Origin: Devosia sp.
GTDB lineage: Bacteria; Pseudomonadota; Alphaproteobacteria; Rhizobiales; Devosiaceae
Assembly (NCBI GenBank): GCA_015234425.1
Contig: JADGNE010000006.1
Span: 62,001-126,000, forward strand
DNA: 64,000 nucleotides
Direction of reading: 5' to 3'
Positions within the stretch are counted from its first letter, which is position 1, and the number at the start of each line of letters is the position of its first letter. The notes below the pieces were generated by a model. The model had not been told where the DNA came from and did no database searches. It was given only the letters and a program-made list of their open reading frames with translations. Both the position numbers and the translations under genes were made by a program. Shown here in pieces: positions 8,293-17,484 of this stretch.

Positions 8293-9051
8293 ATGACCGA
8301 AAAAGACCTTCTCCAACCCACTGACGACGAGGCCCGCCGCTGGGCCAAGACCATCATCCGCACCGCTCGCCACGGCGCCATTGCCACGCTCGACCCCAAG
8401 ACCGGCGCGCCGCAGGTCACCCGCGTCGGCGTCTCCACCGATTTCGACGGCGCCCCGATCCTGCTGATTTCCGGCCTCGCCGCCCATTTCCCGGCGCTCC
8501 GGACTGATCCGCGCTGTTCGCTGCTGCTGGGCGAAACCGGCAAGGGCGACCCGCTCGCCCATGCGCGCATCACCATCGCGGCCGAAGCCAAATTCATCGA
8601 GCGCGACAGCACCGATCACCCGCGCCTATACGCCCGCTACCTCGCCCACCAGCCCAAGGCAAAACTCTACGCCGATCTCGGCGACTTCCGCTTCGTGCGG
8701 CTCGAACCGATCAGCGCCAGTTTCAATGGCGGCTTCGGCAAGGCCTTTGCCATGACCCCGGCCGACCTGCTCTCCAGCGCCGATCCCGCCCTCGCCGCCG
8801 CCGAAGCCCGTGCCCTCGAGCACATGAACGAGGACCATGCCGAAGCCGTCGACATCTATGCCCGCTTCTACGCCAAAGCCCCCGGCGGCAAATGGGTCCT
8901 CACCGGCATCGACGCCGAAGGCATCGACCTCGCCCTTGGCGACGGCACCAGGCGCATCTGGTTCGAAAAGCCCCTCACCGTCCCCCAGGACATGCACCTC
9001 ACCCTCGTCCAGATGGCCCGCACCGCCCGCGCTGGATTGCTGGACGTCTAG
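8293..9051 (+). CDS. HugZ-like pyridoxamine-phosphate-oxidase-fold protein
   Basis: 252 residues. The N-terminal ~150 residues form a split-barrel flavin-type fold (GAIATLDPKTGAPQVTRVG, LLGETGKGDPLAHARI). The C-terminal ~80 residues are a DUF2470 type domain with EHMNEDHAEAVDIYA. This architecture is that of HugZ/HutZ heme-degrading or heme-binding proteins, although many homologues have no proven heme activity. It lies 51 bases after the CocE-like gene and may end the same transcript. No heme uptake genes are nearby, so a heme role is only a family inference. Confidence 0.8.
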   Translation: MTEKDLLQPTDDEARRWAKTIIRTARHGAIATLDPKTGAPQVTRVGVSTDFDGAPILLISGLAAHFPALRTDPRCSLLLGETGKGDPLAHARITIAAEAKFIERDSTDHPRLYARYLAHQPKAKLYADLGDFRFVRLEPISASFNGGFGKAFAMTPADLLSSADPALAAAEARALEHMNEDHAEAVDIYARFYAKAPGGKWVLTGIDAEGIDLALGDGTRRIWFEKPLTVPQDMHLTLVQMARTARAGLLDV

Positions 9052-9465
9052 GTCTCCCCAACAACCACCACCCTCAAGGCTCTTTCTTCTCCCTCCCCCT
9101 CGTGGGGAGGGCAGCAAAGCTAGGCCGCAGGCCGTAGCGGCGCTGGGTGGGGGGCCAAACTAGAGACCTCGCCTAGATCACCCCCACCCTTGTTCCCTCC
9201 CCACAAGGGGGAGGGAGACGATGGACATCAGCCCCTCGGCCCGGCCAACGCCTAGCTTGGACCGAAGGCTTTAGCGGCGCTCGGGAGGGGGAACCAACTA
9301 GAGACCTCGCCCATATTACCCCCACCCAACCTCCCCCTGATAGGGGGAGGAGCCCGTCAGTGCACCTTAACCCATCCCGCGCTCCGGCCCGTCCCTCCCC
9401 CTTCTTCAGGGGGAGGCTAGGAGGGGGTACTTCCTTAAACCCTCAGCCCCTCAACACCCCACAAA
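9052..9465. repeat. array of GC-rich palindromic intergenic repeats
   Basis: This gene-free stretch holds at least four palindromic units built on CTCCCC(N)GGGGAG cores: about 9088-9112, 9181-9216, 9319-9352 and 9389-9430. Some are flanked by CCCCCACCC or its inverse, for example ACCCCCACCCAACCTCCCCC at about 9318, answered by AGGGGGAGGCTAGGAGGGGG near 9407-9428. A second shared motif, AACTAGAGACCTCGCC, occurs at about 9158 and 9296. The same family recurs at five other intergenic sites in the window. No reading frame here looks coding. Confidence 0.8.
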
Positions 9466-9493
9466 AACAAAAAAACCCCCGCTCACGCGGGGG
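9466..9493 (-). terminator. intrinsic terminator of glcB
   Basis: On the minus strand GCCCCCGC/GCGGGGG forms a 7-bp GC stem with a four-base loop (9476-9493), followed by a T-run complementary to the A-tract at 9469-9475. It lies about 25 bases after the glcB stop codon. Confidence 0.85.
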
Positions 9494-9517
9494 CCTCAAA
9501 CTCAAAAATCAAGAACC

Positions 9518-11680
9518 TTACTTGCTGTCGCGGGCCTTGACCTTGCGGCGGGCGGCGTGGAGCAGCGGTTCGGTATAGCCGCTCGGCTGGTCGACGCCCT
9601 TGAGCGCCAGGTCCAGCGCAGCCTGGAAGGCCACCGACTGATAGTTCTCCGCCATGGGGCGATAGATCGGATCGCCGGCATTCTGCTCATCGACCACCTT
9701 GGCCATGCGCTCGAATACCGAGGTCACCTCGTCGCGGCTGACGAGACCGTGGCGCAGCCAGTTGGCGACGGCCTGGCTCGAAATACGGCAGGTGGCGCGG
9801 TCTTCCATCAGGCCGACATTGTTGATGTCGGGAACCTTGGAACAGCCAACGCCCTGCTGCACCCAGCGAACCACATAGCCCAGAATGCCCTGCGCATTGT
9901 TCTCGAGCTCGCGCACGATCTCATCGTGGCTGAGCGTCGAAGCATCGAGCGCCGGCATGGAGAACAGCTCGCCAAGGCCCGGCAGGGCCTGGTTGTGACG
10001 GCGGCGCTGGGCCTCGAACACATCGACCTGATGATAGTGCAGCGCATGCAGAATCGCGGCGGTCGGCGACGGCACCCAGGCGGTGTTCGCGCCCGAATTG
10101 GGGTGACCGATCTTGGAATCCATCATCGCGGCCATGTCGTCTGGACGCGCCCACATGCCCTTGCCGATCTGGGCCTTGCCCGAGAACCCGCAGGCCAGAC
10201 CGATCAGCACGTTGCGATCTTCGTAGGAAGAGATCCAGCGCTCGGCCTTGATCTCATCCTTGCGCAGCACCGGGCCGGCTTCCATCGAGGTGTGGATTTC
10301 GTCGCCCGTGCGGTCGAGGAACCCCGTATTGATGAAGAAGACGCGCTCGCGCGCTTCATAGATGGCAGCCTTGAGGTTGGCCGAGGTACGGCGCTCCTCG
10401 TCCATGATGCCGATCTTGATGGTATTGGGTGCAAGGCCCAGGAACTTCTCGACCGAGGCGAAGATGGCGCAGGCGAAGGCGACCTCTTCGGGGCCGTGCA
10501 TCTTGGGCTTGACCACATAGATCGAGCCATTGCGCGAATTGCCGCCCTTGTCATGCATCGCGCAGAGCGCGGTGACGGCGGCATCCATCAGGCCTTCGCC
10601 CATCGGCTTGCCGTCGAGCAGCACCGCGTCGGTGGTCATGAGGTGGCCGACATTGCGCACGAGCAGCAGCGAGCGGCCCTTGAGCACCAGTTCATTGCCG
10701 CGAATGTCCTTGAACACTCGATCTGCGACCAGCTTGCGGGTGACCGGCTTTCCGCCCTTTTCGAACGTGTCCTCGAGGGTCCCGTTCATCAGGCCGAGCC
10801 AGTTGCGATAGACGCCAACCTTGTCTTCCGCATCGACGGCGGCGACCGAGTCTTCGCAGTCCTGGATGGTGGTGAGCGCCGCCTCGACGACGACATCGGA
10901 GAGGCCGGCAGCGTGCTTGGAGCCGATGGCGGTTTCCGGGGCGATCACGAGGATCACATGCAGGCCATTGTGCTTGAGCACGATCTGGCCGGCATTCTCG
11001 GTGCCGGCATAGCCGACAAAAGCGTCCGGATCACGCAGGCCGGTGCGGCCGTCGGCGGTGTCCACGGCCAGCATCTTGGTGTCGCCTTCGGCCACGACGT
11101 GGTAGCCGGTCACGTCCTTATGGCTGCCGCCCGCGAGTGGGAAGCTGGCATCGAGGAATTCGGCGGCCTTGGCCACGACAGCTGCGGCGCGCGCCTCGTT
11201 GAAAGCCTTGCCCGGCGCCAGATCGCCGTCGCGGCTGATCGCGTCAGTGCCATAAAGCGCATCATAGAGGCTGCCGAAACGGGCATTGGCCGCGTTCAGC
11301 GCATAGCGGGCATTAGAAACCGGCACCACCAGCTGCGGGCCGCAGATGCTGGAAATTTCCGGGTCGAGGTTTTCGGTCTCGATGGTGAAGTCGGCAGGCT
11401 CGGCGACGAGGTAACCGATCTCGCGCAGGAAGGCCTGATAGGCTTCTTCCTTGCCGGCCACGGCGCCATTGGCGCGGTGCCAGTCGTCGATCTTGCCCTG
11501 GATATCGTCGCGCTTGGCGAGCAGGCGCTCATTGGTCGGAACATGCTCTTTGGCGAGCGCCGAAAGCCCACTCCAGAACTGATCTGCACTGATGGCCAGC
11601 CCCGGCAGGGCTTCCTTTTCGACGAAATCCACCAGCAGCGGATGTACAGAAAGGCCGGATTTCGTGGGGTAGTCGCTCAT
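9518..11680 (-). CDS. glcB: malate synthase G
   Basis: 720 residues, the usual length of monomeric malate synthase G (about 720-725). It condenses glyoxylate with acetyl-CoA to malate in the cytoplasm. Signatures include the active-site segment IGIMDEERRTSANLK, the substrate loop MEAGPVLRKDE, and the C-terminal CRISSQAVANWL. The gene sits directly downstream of guaD on the same strand, and glyoxylate is the end product of the allantoin route encoded in this island, so it plausibly completes the pathway. The ATG at 11680 has AAGG about ten bases upstream. A reading frame of identical length exists on the opposite strand; it is a mirror artefact of codon bias. Confidence 0.95.
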   Translation of the reverse strand: MSDYPTKSGLSVHPLLVDFVEKEALPGLAISADQFWSGLSALAKEHVPTNERLLAKRDDIQGKIDDWHRANGAVAGKEEAYQAFLREIGYLVAEPADFTIETENLDPEISSICGPQLVVPVSNARYALNAANARFGSLYDALYGTDAISRDGDLAPGKAFNEARAAAVVAKAAEFLDASFPLAGGSHKDVTGYHVVAEGDTKMLAVDTADGRTGLRDPDAFVGYAGTENAGQIVLKHNGLHVILVIAPETAIGSKHAAGLSDVVVEAALTTIQDCEDSVAAVDAEDKVGVYRNWLGLMNGTLEDTFEKGGKPVTRKLVADRVFKDIRGNELVLKGRSLLLVRNVGHLMTTDAVLLDGKPMGEGLMDAAVTALCAMHDKGGNSRNGSIYVVKPKMHGPEEVAFACAIFASVEKFLGLAPNTIKIGIMDEERRTSANLKAAIYEARERVFFINTGFLDRTGDEIHTSMEAGPVLRKDEIKAERWISSYEDRNVLIGLACGFSGKAQIGKGMWARPDDMAAMMDSKIGHPNSGANTAWVPSPTAAILHALHYHQVDVFEAQRRRHNQALPGLGELFSMPALDASTLSHDEIVRELENNAQGILGYVVRWVQQGVGCSKVPDINNVGLMEDRATCRISSQAVANWLRHGLVSRDEVTSVFERMAKVVDEQNAGDPIYRPMAENYQSVAFQAALDLALKGVDQPSGYTEPLLHAARRKVKARDSK

Positions 11681-11735
11681 ACCATATGCCTTTTGATAAC
11701 AGCTTGGCGACAGCTTTAGGCCATCGCAGCGGGTG

Positions 11736-13037
11736 TCACAACCCGCCTAAAGTTGACTTTGCTTTTGCACCAGCAACATAGACTTCGGCAATCGCCCGAT
11801 CGTCGCCCATCGTCTGGAGCAGGAACAGTTCTTCGACCAGTGTCTCCACTGTCGCCATGCGCATCCGCATGGCCGGGGTCGCCCGCGCGTCAAGCACGAT
11901 GAGATCGGCATCGCTCCCCGGCGCGACGGTGCCGATCTTGTCGACCAGCCCCAACGCCTCGGCATTGCCGCGGGTCGACTGGTGGAACGTCGCCAGCGGG
12001 TTCCAGCGATGCCCGCGCAATTGCTGGATCTTGAACCCTTCATCCATTGTGCGCAGCATGGAAAAGCTGGTGCCCCCGCCGATATCGGTGGCAAGGCCGA
12101 TCCGCGTCCCGGCCTTGCTCAGCCGGTCGAGATCAAACAGGCCCGAGCCGAGGAAGAGGTTCGAGGTCGGGCAGAACACCGCCACCGACCCGGTCTCAGC
12201 CAACACCGCCGTCTCGCGATGGTTGAGATGGATGCAGTGGCCCAGCAGCGTCTTGGGCCCTAGAAGCCCATAATCCTCGTAGATGCCGGTATAGTCCTTG
12301 GCCTCGGGATAGAGCTCCATGGAAAAGGCAATCTCGGCGTCGTTTTCACCCAGATGGGTCTGCACGTAGCATTCTGGGTGCTCGGCCACCAGCGCCCGGC
12401 TCATCTCGAGCTGCTCGGGCGTCGAGGTAATGGCAAAGCGCGGCGAGATGGCGTAATGCGCCCGCCCGCGCCCATGCCAGCGCGCGATCAGCGCCTTGGT
12501 GTCGTCATAGCCAGTCTGGGCTGTGTCGCAGAGCGCCTCGGGCGCATTGCGGTCCATCATCACCTTGCCGCCGACGACGAGCATGTTGCGCCGCTGCGCC
12601 TCGGCGAAATAGGCGTCCACCGAGCGCGGATGGCTCGAGCAATAGGCCACGGCTGTGGTCGTGCCATTGCTGATCAGCGTGTCGAAGAACTCCACCGCCA
12701 CCGCATCGGCGTGCCCCTGCTGGGCAAATTTCTGCTCGGCGATGAAGGTATAGGTATTGAGCCACTCCAGCAGCGAACCGGCATAGGAAGCAAGGATCTG
12801 GCTCTGCACATAATGGAGGTGCAGGTCGATGAACCCCGGCAGGATCAGGTTCGGCCGGTGGTCGATGACAATGGCATCGCTCCGGTCGGCCGCCTCAAAC
12901 TCCCCTACCGCGAGGATCCGCCCGTCTTCCATGGTGACGGCGCCATCCTCGAGATAGAGGAAGCTCTCGCTGTCCTCGATCCCCTGGGGCGCCCGCAAAA
13001 AGCTCAGCACCCGGCCGCGCAGGATGGTCCGCGTCAT
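11736..13037 (-). CDS. guaD: guanine deaminase
   Basis: 433 residues of the amidohydrolase superfamily, ATZ/TRZ-like guanine deaminase branch. It converts guanine to xanthine and ammonia. The HxH metal site is in GFIDLHLHYVQSQ. Later ligands are in QTHLGEND, LGHCIHLN and the Asp of LATDIGGGTS. The ATG at 13037 overlaps the stop of the upstream urate oxidase gene by four bases (ATGA), a translational-coupling arrangement. An in-frame upstream start would lie inside that gene. Guanine is fed into the xanthine dehydrogenase step encoded in the same cluster. Confidence 0.93.
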   Translation of the reverse strand: MTRTILRGRVLSFLRAPQGIEDSESFLYLEDGAVTMEDGRILAVGEFEAADRSDAIVIDHRPNLILPGFIDLHLHYVQSQILASYAGSLLEWLNTYTFIAEQKFAQQGHADAVAVEFFDTLISNGTTTAVAYCSSHPRSVDAYFAEAQRRNMLVVGGKVMMDRNAPEALCDTAQTGYDDTKALIARWHGRGRAHYAISPRFAITSTPEQLEMSRALVAEHPECYVQTHLGENDAEIAFSMELYPEAKDYTGIYEDYGLLGPKTLLGHCIHLNHRETAVLAETGSVAVFCPTSNLFLGSGLFDLDRLSKAGTRIGLATDIGGGTSFSMLRTMDEGFKIQQLRGHRWNPLATFHQSTRGNAEALGLVDKIGTVAPGSDADLIVLDARATPAMRMRMATVETLVEELFLLQTMGDDRAIAEVYVAGAKAKSTLGGL

Positions 13038-14257
13038 GACTTGGATCCCTCGCGATACCACTCAACCAGCAGTGCCCGCTCGGCATCCGTCATTGCGGTG
13101 ACATTGCCCGGCGGCATGGCGTGCGAATAGCCCGACTGAATGACAATCTCATGGGCGTGGTTGGCGATATCAGCATCATTGTCGAGAATGACATGCTTGG
13201 GCGCCTGATAGACGCCCTCCCAGCTCGGCTCGGCCGTGTGGCACATGGCGCAGCGCGTCTGCACCGCAAGGCTCGCCGCCTCGAAATGCTCTGCTGCCAT
13301 GAAGCGCTCGGCGCTGGCCGACACCAGTGCTTCCTGATCCTCACCAATCTTCGGCGCCGTCGACAGCCACGCAATGACAAGGAACAGGATCACCGCCACC
13401 GCCCAGGTCCAGTGCGGATTGCCCTTCCGCGCATGGCGGGTGTTGAAATAGTGGCGGATGACCACGCCGACGAGGAAGATCAGCGAAGCGATGACCCAGT
13501 TCCACTGCGTCGCAAAGGCCAGCGGATAGTGGCTCGACAGCATGAAGAAGATAACGGGCAGCGTCAGGTAGTTGTTATGGAGGCTCCGCTGCTTGGCGAT
13601 CTTGCCATATTTGGCGTCCGGCACGCGCCCGGCCTTGAGGTCCCCCACCACGATCTTCTGGTTGGGAATGATGATCATGGCGACATTCGCCGTCATGATG
13701 GTCGCGGTAAACGCGCCCATATGGAGCATGGCCGCCCGCCCGGTGAAGAGCTGCGTATAGCCCCAGCTCATCGCTACCAGAATGGCAAACAGCACCAGCA
13801 TCAGCCCGGTGGTGGACTGGCCAATGGGCGATTTGCAGAGCGCATCATAGAGCAGCCACCCCAGAACGATCGAGCCCGCCGAGAGCAGGATCGCCACCCA
13901 ATTGGGCACGTCGAGCACATTGCGGTCGATGAGGAAGAGGTCGGCGCCTACATAGTAAAGCAGCGCCAAGAGCATCGCGCCTGACAGCCAGGTCGCGTAG
14001 CTCTCCCATTTGAACCAGGTCAGGTGCTCGGGCAGAAATTCCGGCGCCACCAGATATTTCTGGATGTGATAAAAGCCCCCGCCATGCACCTGCCATTCCT
14101 CGCCATGGGCGAGCGGCGGCAGGCTGGGCGTCTTGCGCAGGCCAAGGTCCAGCGCAATGAAGTAAAAGGATGAGCCGATCCAGGCGATGGCCGTGATCAC
14201 ATGCAGCCAGCGTACTGCAAACATCGACCATTCATAGAAAATCGCTAGATCGCCCAT
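13034..14257 (-). CDS. puuD: membrane-bound urate oxidase with C-terminal cytochrome c domain
   Basis: 407 residues. About eight hydrophobic helices occupy the first ~300 residues (for example AVRWLHVITAIAWIGSSFYF). A C-terminal cytochrome c domain carries the heme attachment motif CAMCH and a downstream Met in HAMPPGN. This is the PuuD/DUF989 type urate hydroxylase, which oxidises urate to 5-hydroxyisourate and passes electrons to the respiratory chain instead of to oxygen directly as uricase does. The ATG at 14257 follows GAAGGGGAG. The gene lies between the BMP transporter and guaD and overlaps guaD by four bases. The product is handed to UraH, encoded at 24064-24417. Confidence 0.93.
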   Translation of the reverse strand: MGDLAIFYEWSMFAVRWLHVITAIAWIGSSFYFIALDLGLRKTPSLPPLAHGEEWQVHGGGFYHIQKYLVAPEFLPEHLTWFKWESYATWLSGAMLLALLYYVGADLFLIDRNVLDVPNWVAILLSAGSIVLGWLLYDALCKSPIGQSTTGLMLVLFAILVAMSWGYTQLFTGRAAMLHMGAFTATIMTANVAMIIIPNQKIVVGDLKAGRVPDAKYGKIAKQRSLHNNYLTLPVIFFMLSSHYPLAFATQWNWVIASLIFLVGVVIRHYFNTRHARKGNPHWTWAVAVILFLVIAWLSTAPKIGEDQEALVSASAERFMAAEHFEAASLAVQTRCAMCHTAEPSWEGVYQAPKHVILDNDADIANHAHEIVIQSGYSHAMPPGNVTAMTDAERALLVEWYREGSKS

Positions 14258-14279
14258 TTCGGCTCCCCTTCAAGATTGA

Positions 14280-14299
14280 GGGCGGGGATGAACCCGCCC
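14280..14299 (-). promoter_or_regulatory. intercistronic hairpin after the BMP binding-protein gene
   Basis: GGGCGGG (14280-14286) and CCCGCCC (14293-14299) form a 7-bp stem with a six-base loop between the binding-protein gene and puuD. No clear T-run follows in the minus direction, so it may protect the 3' end of the abundant binding-protein message or attenuate read-through. Confidence 0.45.
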
Positions 14300-14334
14300 C
14301 CCTTTTGTCGTGAGGTCGTGGATGAAAAGGCCGC

Positions 14335-15417
14335 TTAGGCCTTCACGCCCTCGACATACCAGTCCATGGCCCACAGGCCTGCATCGTCGAGCGTCTGGCC
14401 GGCAGGCACGCGCTCGGTGCCGGTGTTGTCGACGATCGGGCCGGCGAAGGGGTTGAGCGAACCATCGACGATGCCGGCCTTGACGGCTTCGGCAGCGGCG
14501 ACGACGTCAGCCGGGATCTTCTCGTTGTACGGCCCGATCACCACTTCGCCGGCGGCAATGCCGGGCCAGCTGTCGTCAGAAACCCAGGTACCGGCCTGAA
14601 CGTCCTTGACCACCTGGATGTAGTGGGGCGCCCAGATGTCGATGATGGCGGAGAGGTGCGACTTGGGCGCGAAAGCGCTCATGTCGGCGCCCTGGCCAAA
14701 ACCACCGATGATGCCGCGTTCTTCGGCAACCTGGAGAGCCGCCGGGCCGTCCGTGTGCTGCACGATGATGTCGGCACCTTGGTCGATCAGCGCGCGGGCC
14801 GCGTCAGCTTCCTTGGCCGGATCGTGCCAGCTCGAGAGCCACACGACATTGACGGTGATTTCCGGGTTGATCTTGCGGGCAGCGAGCGTGAACGCGTTGA
14901 TGCCCATCACAACTTCCGGGATCGGGAAGGAACCGATGTAGCCGATGGTCTTGGTCTGGCTCAGGTGACCGGCCAGCGTACCCATGACGGCGCGACCTTC
15001 GTGGAAGCGGGCGTTGTAGGTGCCGACGTTTTCCGAGCGCTGGTAGCCGGTGGCGTGCTCGAAGATCACGTCCGGGAATTCCTTGGCGACCTTGATCGTG
15101 TAGTCGCCGAAGCCGAAGCTCGTGGCGAAGATGATCTTGTTGCCCTGCTGGGCCAGTTCACGCAGCACGCGTTCGCAGTCCGGGCCTTCCGGCACGCTTT
15201 CGACGAAGGTGATTTCGATTGCGTCGCCGAACTCTTCCTCGAGAGCCTGCGCGCCGACCCAGTGGCCATAGGTCCAGCCGTTGTCGTCCTTGGGACCGAC
15301 GTTGACGAAACCGATCTTGAGCGGGCCCTCCTGGCCCAGAGCGAGCTGGCCCGCGACCGTAAGCATGACGCCTGCGGCTCCAAGCTTGAGGGCCGTGCGG
15401 CGGGTTAGAATAGTCAT
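14335..15417 (-). CDS. BMP family ABC transporter substrate-binding protein
   Basis: 360 residues with a twin-arginine-like or Sec signal at the N-terminus (RRTALKLGAAGVMLTVAG) cleaved near LALGQEG. The mature protein has BMP/Med family (PF02608) signatures: IGFVNVGPKDDNGWTYGH, EGRAVMGTLAGHLSQTKTIG and the GFGQGADMSAFAP loop. Characterised BMP proteins bind nucleosides or purine bases. Here it is encoded with two permeases and a two-domain ATPase amid xanthine dehydrogenase, guanine deaminase and urate oxidase, so its ligand is probably a purine base or nucleoside. That is inference from context. Confidence 0.9.
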   Translation of the reverse strand: MTILTRRTALKLGAAGVMLTVAGQLALGQEGPLKIGFVNVGPKDDNGWTYGHWVGAQALEEEFGDAIEITFVESVPEGPDCERVLRELAQQGNKIIFATSFGFGDYTIKVAKEFPDVIFEHATGYQRSENVGTYNARFHEGRAVMGTLAGHLSQTKTIGYIGSFPIPEVVMGINAFTLAARKINPEITVNVVWLSSWHDPAKEADAARALIDQGADIIVQHTDGPAALQVAEERGIIGGFGQGADMSAFAPKSHLSAIIDIWAPHYIQVVKDVQAGTWVSDDSWPGIAAGEVVIGPYNEKIPADVVAAAEAVKAGIVDGSLNPFAGPIVDNTGTERVPAGQTLDDAGLWAMDWYVEGVKA

Positions 15418-15457
15418 ATTGTCTTCTCCTTGACTGACTTCTCTAGACTTTTTGTTC

Positions 15458-16384
15458 TTACTGACCGGGCATGAAAGGCTTGCCCAGGCAGGCCGGCGCG
15501 GCCGAATTTCCGGAGCGCCGCAGCGAGATCAGCACCAGAACGATGATCGTCGCCAGATAGGGTAGAGCCGCCCAGAATTCGGACGGGAAGAGGCCCATGC
15601 TGCCCGAGGCCTTGGTGTAGACCTCGATGGTCATCACCAGCCCGAAGAGATAGGCGCCGGCCAGAAGCCGGAACGGACGCCAGGCGGCAAACACCACCAG
15701 CGCGAGCGCGATCCAGCCGCGCCCTGCAGTCAGCCGCTCGGCCCATTGCGGGGTGAGCAGCAGCGGAAAACAGCTCCCGGCGATACCGGCCATGGCGCCG
15801 CCGAAAGCGACAGCCGCATAGCGCACCTTGATCACCGAGTAGCCAATGGAATGGGCGGAAAAGTCGTTCTCGCCAACCGCCCGCAGGATGAGGCCTGCCC
15901 GGCTCTTGTTGAGGAACCACCAGACAGCCACCACCATGAACAGCGAGAAAAACACCAGCGGGCTGTGGTCGAAGAAGACGCGCCAGAACGGGTGATTTTC
16001 GAGTTCGTCGGGAAACACCGAGTCAAAGATGACGATCGGCTTGCCGGTGTAGGCCTGGCCGAACAGCGCAGAGAACCCGGTGCCGAAAATGGTGAGGGCC
16101 AGCCCCGTCGCCACCTGGCTGGCCGACAGCGACAGCGTCAGGAAGGCAAAGATCATCGAGGATGCCATCGACGCCATGGCGGCGCAGACAATGGCCAGCC
16201 AGTGATTGCCGGTCGAATAGGTCACGGCAAAGGCCACCACCGCTCCGATCAGCATCATGCCTTCGACGCCGAGGTTGAGCACACCGCTCTTTTCGACCAC
16301 GAGTTCACCGAGGCCAGCGATGAGAATGGGCGTCGATGCGCCGACCAGCGTGATGATGATCGGGATCAGCAAGTCCGGGTTCAT
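15458..16384 (-). CDS. ABC transporter permease, BMP/nucleoside type
   Basis: 308 residues with roughly eight to nine transmembrane helices of the BPD_transp_2 family. Segments such as GELVVEKSGVLNLGVEGMML and TVYSTGNHWLAIVCAAMAS-like helices are typical of the second permease of nucleoside/simple-sugar importers. The start overlaps the stop of the preceding permease gene by four bases (16381-16384), indicating translational coupling. It should form the membrane channel with the neighbouring permease and the ATPase at 17447-18991. Confidence 0.88.
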   Translation of the reverse strand: MNPDLLIPIIITLVGASTPILIAGLGELVVEKSGVLNLGVEGMMLIGAVVAFAVTYSTGNHWLAIVCAAMASMASSMIFAFLTLSLSASQVATGLALTIFGTGFSALFGQAYTGKPIVIFDSVFPDELENHPFWRVFFDHSPLVFFSLFMVVAVWWFLNKSRAGLILRAVGENDFSAHSIGYSVIKVRYAAVAFGGAMAGIAGSCFPLLLTPQWAERLTAGRGWIALALVVFAAWRPFRLLAGAYLFGLVMTIEVYTKASGSMGLFPSEFWAALPYLATIIVLVLISLRRSGNSAAPACLGKPFMPGQ

Positions 16385-17484
16385 CGCGCCACCTCCGCCT
16401 CGCGCCGCGTTCCCACACGCACCCGATAGCGAACGAGAACGTCGCTGGCGAGCAGGAAGAACAGCATCATTGCCTGGAAAATGCCAACCGCAGCAACGGG
16501 TAGCTTGATCGTCGTCTGGGCTACTTCACCACCCACCACGCAGACCGCCATGGCCAGACCGGCGAAGATAATACCGATCGGATGCAGGCGCCCGAGGAAG
16601 GCGACGATGATGGAGGTAAAGCCGTAATTGGTCGGGAACGAGGGCACCATGCGCCCGAACGGGCCAGTCGCTTCGAGCACGCCGGCCAGGCCTGCGAGCG
16701 CACCACTGGTCAGCAGCGCCAGCCAGATGGTCTTGTTGACCGAAAACCCGCCATATCGCGCCGCGCTGGGGGCCGCGCCCACCACCTTGATCTGATAGCC
16801 GAGCACCGAACGGCTCATGAAGAACCAGGCGGCAATGGCCACGACAATGGCGATCGGTGCGCCGAGATGCACGATGGTCCCCGGGATCACCCGCGGCAGC
16901 ATCTGGTCGTCGGTGAACATCCGCGTCTGCGGAAAACCGAACCCCATCGGGTCTTTCCACGGCCCGATGATCAGATAGTTGAGCAGCTGGATGGCCACAT
17001 AGGTCAGCATCAGGCTGGTGAGGATTTCGTTGACCTGCAGCCGCGTCTTGAGGAAAGCCGGGATCACGGCCCAGGCCATGCCGCCGATCATGCCGGCGGC
17101 AATCATCAGCGGCAGGATCCATGGTCCGCTGAAGTCGCGCGTCAACAGCGCCACGCCGGTTGCGGCGAGCCCGCCGAGCACATATTGCCCCTCGGCGCCG
17201 ATGTTCCAGACATTGGCGCGATACCCGATGGAGAGACCCACCGCGATGATGATCAGCGGCGCGGATTTGACCGCAAGGTCCTGCCATTTCAGCGGATTGA
17301 GGATTGGCGTCAGGAAGATCTCCCGCACCGCGCCGATACCGTCATAGCCGATCAGCGAAAACACGATGGCCCCGACCAGCGCCGTTGCCAGCACCGCCCC
17401 GATCGGGGTCAGGTAGAGCATCGCCTTGCTGGGCTCGGGCCTTTTTTCAAGCCGGAACTGCGTCACGTTCTTCCATTCCCCCAT
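16381..17484 (-). CDS. ABC transporter permease, BMP/nucleoside type
   Basis: About 367 residues with eight to ten transmembrane helices. The conserved permease loop SIGYRANVWNIGAEGQYVLG, near residue 95, marks the first permease of BMP-linked importers. The start is ambiguous. ATG at 17484 is chosen; ATG at 17493 and GTG at 17466 are also possible. All overlap the end of the upstream ATPase gene (stop at 17447), so the two are translationally coupled whichever is used. Partner of the permease encoded just downstream. Confidence 0.88.
   Translation of the reverse strand: MGEWKNVTQFRLEKRPEPSKAMLYLTPIGAVLATALVGAIVFSLIGYDGIGAVREIFLTPILNPLKWQDLAVKSAPLIIIAVGLSIGYRANVWNIGAEGQYVLGGLAATGVALLTRDFSGPWILPLMIAAGMIGGMAWAVIPAFLKTRLQVNEILTSLMLTYVAIQLLNYLIIGPWKDPMGFGFPQTRMFTDDQMLPRVIPGTIVHLGAPIAIVVAIAAWFFMSRSVLGYQIKVVGAAPSAARYGGFSVNKTIWLALLTSGALAGLAGVLEATGPFGRMVPSFPTNYGFTSIIVAFLGRLHPIGIIFAGLAMAVCVVGGEVAQTTIKLPVAAVGIFQAMMLFFLLASDVLVRYRVRVGTRREAEVAR

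Noticed and set aside
9052..9465. CRISPR array in the repeat-rich gap
   Set aside because: Repeats are palindromic, of varying length and irregularly spaced, with no unique spacers of constant size and no cas genes nearby.
9557..11719. A 720-codon open frame on the plus strand opposite glcB
   Set aside because: It mirrors glcB exactly in length and has no family signal; such frames arise from GC-rich codon bias. The glcB motifs are unambiguous.
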